A DNA stretch of 64,000 nucleotides from the NCBI GenBank assembly GCA_916048095.2, contig OU696579.1, positions 4,346,735 through 4,410,734 on the forward strand, written 5' to 3'. Source of the stretch: Sacculina carcini. Its lineage: Eukaryota; Arthropoda; Thecostraca; Sacculinidae. Below are positions 55,843 to 64,000 of the stretch, piece by piece. How positions within the stretch are numbered: the stretch's first letter is position 1; every line of letters begins with the position of its first letter. Below the pieces are notes generated by a model. It did not search any database, was not told the DNA's origin, and saw nothing but the letters and a program-made list of their open reading frames with translations. The translations under genes were made by a program, and so were the position numbers.

Positions 55843-57257
55843 CCGCGCTAGATGGTCGCTGCAGGCTGAAGCGCTCAACGAAATACAACTCGCAAAAATG
55901 TTCTAACAAAGAAAACAATATATTTTTCTAACAATGAACAACAATATCAGTCTTCATCAACACATAACCCCGCAACGCAACCGCCCTCATGCAACTTTTC
56001 TCTCCCTCCCTCTGCTTAGGCTGCCTTGACTAGTGATGCAAAAAAACCGTCTTTTGGTGCGTTTTTTTTGCAAAAAAAACATGTTTTTTATAGGTTTGTT
56101 TTTGTTTTTTTGGTTTTTTAGAATTAGCCCCAATTGTCATCGGATGTTGGATTGTAGTACATAGAATCAAGTTTAATTGACGTTTTGTACATCTTTACGT
56201 GTCTTATTCCAAAGATAATTTGATAATAGTATAAAAAACAAAAACATGTATCAATAAATACCTCAGGAGACTGTTTGAAAGTGCATTCGGGTCCGGCGGT
56301 TTAGGTTTTTTATTGAGAAAACCAATGTTTTTAAAGATGGTTTTAATGATGTGGATATTTGAAATAATTTGTCAGCAGAACAAAACAAATTCATTGAGTA
56401 ATCATGTGTTTTTTTTAAAAGAAACCATGTTTTTTATGGAAAAATGCAATGATGTTTCTCAAATTGGTTTTAAATTCGTTTTATTAATGTACAGATTGTG
56501 GCTGATGGGCATGATGCCGCTAGCGATCAGTCCCAGTGGCTGTGGCAGCAGGTGTGCCGTGAACCAGTGGCGTAGTGTACGAGTGACGGAGGGTGTGAGA
56601 CCCAGTCACTCACTAACGCCAACTGCAGCGCACTGGAACGACAGGCTGTGCCCTGTCTGTCGACCCGAAATCGACTACCCTACAGCGCGACGCTCGGTAT
56701 AAAAACCTTCCGTCTTGCTAAGAGACGTCCGAGCTGGGAGTGTACCGCTAAGTGACACTAGCCAGACTCGACGGTTTAAAGCGAACGTCTGATGCCTCAG
56801 AATCAAATGTGCTCAAGCCCACCTCTATGGGTGTATGTCTCGGAGGAATAACCGGCTACGGTATTCAGTCCAAGACAGGCGGCAGATCACAATCTATCCT
56901 TGGCAAAACGCTGTGAGGGCGATGTGGTCTTTAAAAAGACCGAAATGTATATTGCGTAGGTCAACTCGCTAATTTTACAGGGAGCGGGAGCGGTACCGTG
57001 GAGACCAGTCAAACTCAGAGCCGACGACGTGAAGGAGACCTTTATTGCCGAAAGTTCACGCTTTATATACCGCACGTTGTAACCGTACGGTGTGGTGTTA
57101 CACGTGACTTCACTGCTACCATGTGCAACATGATGAATGTGTATGTGTGTGTGTGTGTGTGTTTGTCTGACGCGCATGCGCGTCTAACATTTTGCGATAA
57201 ATAAAACAGCAATAACAATCAAAAGCATATACAAACACCGTGCACACATAATTGTTA
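55843..57257. other. Unassigned non-coding region
   Basis: The first 600 bp are rich in T-runs (56,040-56,110, 56,410-56,450). A GC-richer part at about 56,500-57,120 contains a TATAAAAA at about 56,699 and a TTTATATACCGC word near 57,061, with a TG repeat and GCGCATGCGCG palindrome near 57,138-57,182. It could be a solo LTR or other repeat, but no partner copy is in the window. The 56,360-56,410 part resembles 61,985-62,015 (CAGCAGAACAARACAARTT). Confidence 0.45.
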
Positions 57258-57720
57258 TGTGATGAAATGTATTGTAATGAGATATAACGAAGGCACAAAC
57301 AAGAAAAATATGGTTTCACAATACACCTGCACGCCCGTGCAGACAAGTCACTCAATACTCCCCCGAAACCCACTTCACATTAAACGCAGTAACACCCATA
57401 CGACACCATCTCATGCACGACACTCCCGATTCATGATCATATCGCTCCGCAATACGCATACACACAAACATACATACACATACATATACACACACACTGC
57501 ACGCGCCACTTCCTCGACCGAACAAGGCAGCTGCAATTCACATATCGGTGCACCCGTACAACATTGACGCAGGGGGCGCAACTACTTGAAACCACATCGC
57601 CCGCACTGCCTAGTGCACTGCCACGTGCAGGCTCGCTCACAATTTCAATACTCGCATATACACAAATAATGTACAACGAAAGATACACAAATGTTTATAT
57701 ATACACACCACAAAACCACA
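57258..57720 (-). repeat. 3' LTR (463 bp)
   Basis: Starts TGTGATGAAATG and ends CACAAAACCACA on the + strand; matches 61,346-61,808. Confidence 0.95.
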
Positions 57721-60700
57721 CCCCCTCCTGATCTCAAGATCACTCTGCAACATAGGTGTCCATCCAAATTGGAGTCCGCCGCTCTCTTCCGGATCGTCTA
57801 GGAAGTTGTTCTGTCGGTGAGTCCCCTGTTGACAGTCGAACTTCATCGGAACGTTCACCCTCCTCGTCTGGTGGGACTTGCACAGGCCGAATATCCAAGA
57901 TATGGCGCGGAATGCCATTCACCGAAATGTTATTGGGTGAGTGAACATCCGTCACAACGCCCCGAGTCCACTGCGAAGTACATCGTGCATCCGCCGGCTT
58001 CACCCATACTTCTTCACCAATGCGAACGGAGCTGTCTTCACAGTGGTCAATAGCAACACCATCAACAATTGTTGTGTTACGCCAGTCGTAGCTATACACG
58101 TTACGATGAGGCACCGAAGAATTATCAGTACCAAACCTCGGCGACATGTTGTACCAGTATGCCGCGGTAGTTGGTGGAACAAAACTTCTTTCAGCCAATG
58201 CCTTTATAAAGCGGTGATGTCGCTCGACAATCCCATTACCGCTGGGGCGGTACGCAGCGCGAAAATACGGCTTCACTTTCCACCGCTCCAACAGTTCTCG
58301 CATCTCCTGCGAACGAAACGCCCGCCCGTTGTCCATCAGCAGCTCATGCGGCGGTCCTCGCTCACGAAATATTTCGTCCAGGTGCGTGCATACTTGTTGA
58401 GACGTCTCAGATCGTATTTCCCTCCAAATTGCGAACCTCCCTGGTCCACTGTCCACAACTGTCAAATATTCCCGATGGCGGTAATGGGTGATGTCAATGG
58501 CTAGTCTTTGCCATACTTTGTCCACGCTAAGGTGTCCAGCAACATGAGTCGACGGCGCCGGATCAATTGACTGACAACGTTCGCAGCCTCTAACCACTCG
58601 CCGCACAGTCTCTCGTGATACACCAGGATCCACTCGCCGAGCCAAATACAAGGTTCTGTCCACACCCATGTGGTGCATGTTATGCATCTCTCTGATTTCA
58701 TCCACAGTCGCTGCACACACATTCCCAGTTGCTTTACGACTACTCGAGAACTTTCCACGCTCAGACAACCACTCTTTTTTCACACGAGTCAGCTCGTCAG
58801 CTTTGTTCATCGTGGTGGGAACACTCGTAATGCTGACACTCAAACCCAACTCTGTAATTAAATCACTCAGCACTCCTTGTCTTCGCTTGACCAATATTTC
58901 AGCTGCACCCTTCGTACGCACCCTTCTTTCCTTGTTTAGCACTGTGCCCACCCAGCCAGCCACGGTTGCAGAATCCGTGCGAATCTCGATCTCTACCAAC
59001 TGCCAATTCACCGCCAGGTTCACGCCTTTCACCACCGCCTCCAATTCCGCTACGTTTATATGGTGCACATCGTCCTTCTTTCGTTGCCAGGTCGCGTCTT
59101 CAGCAATTTCTCCATCGATCTCGACCGCTGCTCCGATCGCCAGGTTACTCGCGTCACACCATACAACTCCCCGCCTTGTATTAGACACATGCCATCTACC
59201 ACCCACTGGGTCGTTTTTCTGCACTATCTCTACCATTTCAAGCGTCATTTGCAACACGTCCTCAGGAACCATTGCATCCCAGTCCACTCCATCAGCTCGG
59301 CGCTTTATGTGGCTGCACACGATCCTCAGCCACCTGGCCACAGGGTAGTGTCCGATCAACTTCCCGCACAAAGAAAACAGATGGCGCTTGGTCAGTTGTT
59401 CGGTAACATCTGGAATACTGTTGCCTCTGCGGAACAACATACGACCACTATTATCTTTCTGCAGTTTGAGACCCAGAACGGCACTTTCCTCTATTGACAC
59501 CGGTTCTTTTGCTTCTAGGCCATATTTACTCAGATGAGCGACAACATCTCTGCTGGACACAACCGATTCGCGTACTATAATATCATCTATGTATGAGTCC
59601 GTGCCTTTGTCGATGACTTCAGATTGACTCAATACTGTACGCACGATACGCGTCATCACTCTGGGTGCCGAGCACAGTCCAAATCCCAACCGCGTCAAAC
59701 AGTACACCTTACCGTTATATTTGACAAGCTGATGTTTCCACAATTTTGGCACCACATGTACCTGAAGGTACGCAGCCTTCAGATCAACCAGGGAGGCGGG
59801 CCCATCAATGCGTCTCCACTCTCTCAATTTCTCGCCACAAACATCTATGTAGTCATCGCTCGTATGGCTGCTCACAAACTCGTTCAGTTCTCGAAAATCG
59901 AGCACTGGGCGCACCTTGTTTTTGTTGGCTGAACCACCGCTAGCAGTGGCAGCACACCCTTGCAATTCGAATTATTCCACGGAACAAGAATTCCTTCTGT
60001 GATCCAACGCTGAACCTCTGCATCAAATTAATGGCGAATATCATCTGTCACCGTCTGTTCATAACATCCAACTGTTCTTGACAACTTAGGCTCGTCTTCT
60101 GTCACTATCCACTCGATCTCCCACTTATTGCCATCAAAAACAGTAGTGAAATCAGGATCGGTAATTTCTAGCTTCTCATTTGTGGAGCTATCAACTTCCT
60201 CACACTGACCACAAGTTACATTACTGCTTGCACTCGCGACACAATTATCTACACCAAATTTCACTTTAGAACCACATACAAAAACACCGCCAAGTTTGTC
60301 AATAATATTCATCCCAATCACTATGTCTACGTCACCCACAATACTGTCAACAACTACAGCACGCACACTCATTTGCTTACCAGACACTTCAATATTAATC
60401 CAAGCAGTACCCCGACACTTAACTTTCCGCCCATCGAACGCCGTCATCAAACTACTGCCCTCAATATTTTCCACCAAATGAGAACGCACAACGGCCCCTG
60501 AGCAGCCCGTGTCAACCAAGGCATGCACAGTCTCACCTGACAGTCTCGCTTCGATGATCGGCAGTGTACTTGGCGCCTTCAGTGAGTCGTCGGAGTGACT
60601 GCTGGCGCACCAGTCACTCCTGCACCGTTTCCCTGCCGGCACTGTCTGGAGATATGTCCTCTTTGTCCGCATGTGTAGCATATAACGGACTCCCGCCTCG

Positions 60701-61345
60701 GACAAGCTCGTGACATGTGCGGGCCGCCGCATACGAAGCACCGACCCCTGAATTGCGGACTTCTCTTCTCGCTGTCTGGATGACTACGGTCATGACAGGC
60801 TGCCGGCGCTGCTGCGGCAGCCGCGACCGGTCCGTCGTTCTTAGTCAGCACACGAGCGTGATTTATTAGCACCGACATTTGCATTGTGTGCACGTTCTCC
60901 ATTCTCTGCAAACTCGATCTGATATGTCTGGGGAAACCATTCACAAATTGCAGTCGGCAAATATTGTCCAGTGCTTCTCCGTGAAAATTCGCCAACCCAG
61001 CAAGTCGCCGGATCTCGGTGGCGAAGACATGCACTGATTCACCTTGCCACCTCTTTTCGGACAGCTTACCAACTGCATCAAACGAGTCATCACTGTAGGC
61101 TGTTTTCAGGGCACTCTCAATCTTCTCAGCACTCTCCTGATCACACTCGTCCATCTCCAAGAACAACGCCAGAGCATAACCTTCAAGATGCAGAGAAATA
61201 AAGCTGGCGACATCTTCCACCTTCTTCAGTCTGGCTACGAGTCTGGCTTTTGTGAGCCACGCCACGACGTCTCCATCACCATTGAACGACCGCATTGCAC
61301 AATCGCTGTTCATCGCTGACATGATGCTGAATGGCCCGGCTAGCT

Positions 61346-61808
61346 TGTGATGAAATGTATTGTAATGAGATATAACGAAGGCACAAACAACAACAATATG
61401 GTTTCACAATACACCTGCACGCCCGTGCAGACAAGTCACTCAATACTCCCCCGAAACCCACTTCACATTAAACGCAGTAACACCCATACGACACCATCTC
61501 ATGCACGACACTCCCGATTCATGATCATATCGCTCCGCAATACGCATACACACAAACATACATACACATACATATACACACACACTGCACGCGCCACTTC
61601 CTCGACCGAACAAGGCAGCTGCAATTCACATATCGGTGCACCCGTACAACATTGACGCAGGGGGCGCAACTACTTGAAACCACATCGCCCGCACTGTCTA
61701 GTGCACTGCCACGTGCAGGCTCGCTCACAATTTCAATACTCGCATATACACAAATAATGTACAACGAAAGATACACAAATGTTTATATATACACACCACA
61801 AAACCACA
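61346..61808 (-). repeat. 5' LTR (463 bp)
   Basis: Partner of 57,258-57,720; the same length, with about three differences. Confidence 0.95.
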
Positions 61809-62830
61809 TGTTATATAACGGAATTAATACGTAATGATACTCGCGGTAATACAGTGACAGTGATATAGTGGCATTCATATAATTGGCAAATGCAAATACA
61901 ATGAAACAGTGTACACATTTGACATACATGGAACAGAATTTATGTGTGTGGCTACAAGATTCAGAAAATGTTGACAGCAGAACAAGACAAGTTAATTGGC
62001 TGGTCAGGTGTTTTTTTGACAAACGTTTATTTAAACTAACGCTTTTTTAATGAAACAATGCTTTCTAGAACAGTCTCTATGGAAGATAGATTTGATAGAT
62101 GTGCATTCAAACACCTTTTGTATAGCAAGTAGCCTGCTGGTACGTATAAGCGGCTGGTTAAACCACTTGATTTAAACTGTGTGATGTGGCATCATTGTAA
62201 ATGTAGCGCTTTAGACGTGACTCTGCCTGGGAACGTGCTACTGTCTTAGTCCCGCGCCACAAATGCGACGAAATGTCCACGATGTGATGCACGCAGTGTA
62301 TTTAGTGGCGTACACAGTTCCGGCAGCTCAATGAGCAAATGACACCGTAATGCATACAATAATACGAATATCACTAATACACACTAATATGAATAACACA
62401 CCGATAACAGTAATAAAACGTAGCACCGTATATCCACAGAGATGCCCCACAGACGACTGCCCACTGTGGCCCACTGTAACCCCGTGTAGTCTGCCCGGTC
62501 ATGCTGTCAACAACCGACCGCAAGGGGAGAAGGACCGTTAGCCGGAAGGACACAATGGCTAACGGTACAGTGGGTACAGCGCTGATACAGGCACAGCGAA
62601 GCAGCAGAGTGTCAGGATGTATGTACACGGCGAGAAAAACAAGTAATGCTTGGAAGGCAGAGAATGGGAGTAGAGAAGGATGTGAGCGGAGTAAGCTCAG
62701 TGTGCAAAACAAGCTTGGAAAGGAGCAGAGTTGTGATGAAGGAAAGTGTGTGAGAGCAGGTGCCGCATGTAATACAGTAACGTTTGGAGGGTGAAATATA
62801 TATACATAAATGTACACGTGGGACGCTACA
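61809..62830. other. Spacer and probable 3' LTR of the next element
   Basis: Begins with the TGTTA duplication of the preceding element. The right end (CACGTGGGACGCTACA at 62,815-62,830) directly abuts a polypurine tract on the - strand, so the LTR of the 62.8-64 kb element ends here; its left limit is not resolved because the partner LTR lies outside the window. No gene is seen. Confidence 0.55.
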
Positions 62831-64000
62831 CCACCCCCCTCTCAGATGGCACTAGGAAAGTGACACGACGATAGCGCGCTGGCGGCTGAATCTGACGTCC
62901 AGAGCGCGTTCTGAGTATGGATGTGGGGGCAGGCGTTTGTTGTGAAGGTAGACTTGTCGTCGTACGCTGTGCAAATGTTGACCGGTTGGACATATTGGCA
63001 CCGTCTGATGAACCAGTTTGAGAGTGCAGACCTCTTCGCCGGGTGGGGTGTGACGACGGTCGAGTCTGTGCACCGGAGCACGACTGATGAGACGCACTTG
63101 GAGCACGTGAGGGTTGCGATGATGGTGACGCCTCTGACGGTGAAGCCGTGCTAGCGGGAGCTGCGGCTGTCATGTGTGGACGAGCTTGAAGAATTGGCAG
63201 AGGTCCGCAGCACGGCTGAGATCGAAGTCCTGACGAGTTTGAGATTGTATGTTCCGCAGCATCTGATGTAGGCTGGTCGTTCAAAACAGCGGGTTTTACT
63301 CTGTCGATAGAGACGGTGTCTTCTTTGAAGAAACGGTTGATGGTCACCGCTTTATCAGTGCGCCGAATAACGCGAAATGGTCCCTCGAACGGTTGTTCCA
63401 GAGGCGTGCGATGTGCCCCGCGCTGCACGAAAACATGAGTACATGTTTTGAGCGCAGACGGTACATGAAGTGACACGCTGGAGCGACGCGGTGGCACTGG
63501 ACGCGTTTGTTGTATCGCACGCCGCACGAAATCGGCATATGAAGAAGGCGATGGAGAAGGTGACGATGAGCCAGCTCGTGGAGTAATCATCTCGTACGGC
63601 AAACAAAGTGGCTCGCCATAAACCAACTCTGCTGACGACATTTTTAAATCGGCTTTCACTGCAGATCTGATGCCAAGAAGCACTGTGGGAAGTGCATCTG
63701 TCCACTTGGTGCCGGGGTGTGCTCGTAACGCCGTTTTTAATTGGCGGTGAAATCGCTCAATTAATCCGTTGCAGGCTGGATGATAGCTTGTGGTTGTTTT
63801 GTGCACACAGCCTAATGTAGAGCACAAGCTTTTCCACGACGCGCTAGTGAACTGGGTGCCTCGATCAGTGACGATCAGTTCTGGTACACCAAAACGCGCG
63901 ATCCAACCGGTTGTGAACGCTCGGCATATGGTCTCGGCACGAATATTTTGAATTGGTACCGCCTCTGCCCACCTGGTGTAACGGTCAATGCAAGTGAATA
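62831..64000 (-). mobile_element. Ty3/gypsy LTR element, 3' part, running off the window
   Basis: On the - strand this holds the integrase core (VTDRGTQF near 63,870 and TSYHPACNGLIERFHRQLK near 63,760), then a GPY/F-type C-terminal domain (PFEGPFRVIRR near 63,370) and a Ser/Pro-rich tail ending at about 62,826. A purine tract (GAGAGGGGGGTG) marks the edge of the 3' LTR. The integrase motifs are of the common Ty3/gypsy type and differ from the lineage of the three elements described above. The visible coding part is open throughout. Confidence 0.88.

Larger units (their letters stand above)
57258..61808 (-). mobile_element. Gypsy-type LTR retroelement, nearly whole
   Basis: LTRs of 463 bp (57,258-57,720 and 61,346-61,808) differ at about three positions. 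TGTTA duplications flank it (57,253-57,257 and 61,809-61,813). On the - strand: gag (61,322 to about 60,600) with zinc knuckles (CFVCGGPHMSRACP, CYTCGQRGHISRQC), protease (about 60,560-60,300; ALVDTGCSGAVV), reverse transcriptase (about 59,920-59,380; KVRPVLDFRELNE and YIDDIIV), RNase H (about 59,170-58,930; WCDASNLAIGA and HINVAELEAV), integrase (about 58,690-58,150; DITHYRH, LMDNGRAF, VERHHR) and a C-terminal part ending near 57,740. A purine tract (AGGAGGGGG) abuts the 3' LTR. About one or two breaks are seen. It belongs to the same lineage as the elements at 17.6-20.9 and 46.5-51.0 kb but is a distinct family by LTR sequence. LTR divergence is about 0.6%, so it is recent. Confidence 0.93.

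Overview
The window is animal nuclear DNA. It carries one recognisable host gene, a polypeptide N-acetylgalactosaminyltransferase (GALNT/pgant, mucin-type O-glycosylation) on the + strand. The gene runs from 7,496 to 42,196 as 11 coding positions, one of which has two alternative exons. Joining the exons at GT-AG sites gives an unbroken 593-residue type II membrane enzyme. The N-terminus resembles the GALNT1/GALNT13/pgant5 group. With the long, transposon-filled introns and a GalEa-like copia element, this suggests an invertebrate, probably a protostome; I cannot name the species.

Layout. 1-2,700: remains of a Ty3/gypsy-type element (- strand) split by a decayed LINE (+), plus a fold-back repeat. 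2,700-7,495: non-coding, rich in TG/CA repeats. 7,496-7,914: GALNT exon 1. Intron 1 (14.9 kb) holds a hAT-type MITE inside a long inverted repeat, a 528-residue hAT-family transposase-like ORF (-), a second MITE, a tRNA-like repeat, a LINE 3' tail and a gypsy-type fossil (17.5-20.9 kb). Exon 2 lies at 22.8 kb. Intron 2 (9.7 kb) holds a cluster of GC-motif repeats and a long inverted repeat; its right arm is interrupted by a nearly full-length two-ORF LINE (26,546-31,232). Exons 3-11 lie at 32.7-42.2 kb. Intron 6 carries a 22-bp minisatellite and two hAT-type MITEs.

Downstream of the gene (43-64 kb) is a nest of LTR retroelements with clear target-site duplications: a GalEa-like copia (43,324-52,302, -) with a gypsy-type element (46,464-50,958, +) inserted in it; a short gag-protease-only LTR element (53,597-55,842, -), one of whose LTRs holds an expanded CA-type microsatellite; a third gypsy-type element (57,258-61,808, -); and the 3' part of a fourth running off the window end (62,831-64,000, -). 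LTR pairs differ by only about 0.5-1.2%, so most of these insertions are recent.

The most interesting host signal is the pair of 181-nt exons at 37,276-37,456 and 38,527-38,707. They are homologous, equal in length, have the same phases, and each encodes the catalytic-loop part of the enzyme. 181 is not a multiple of three, so using both or neither shifts the frame, as expected for mutually exclusive splicing. Many of the gene's acceptor sites sit directly behind TG repeats, while the two alternative exons are preceded by CA-rich sequence.
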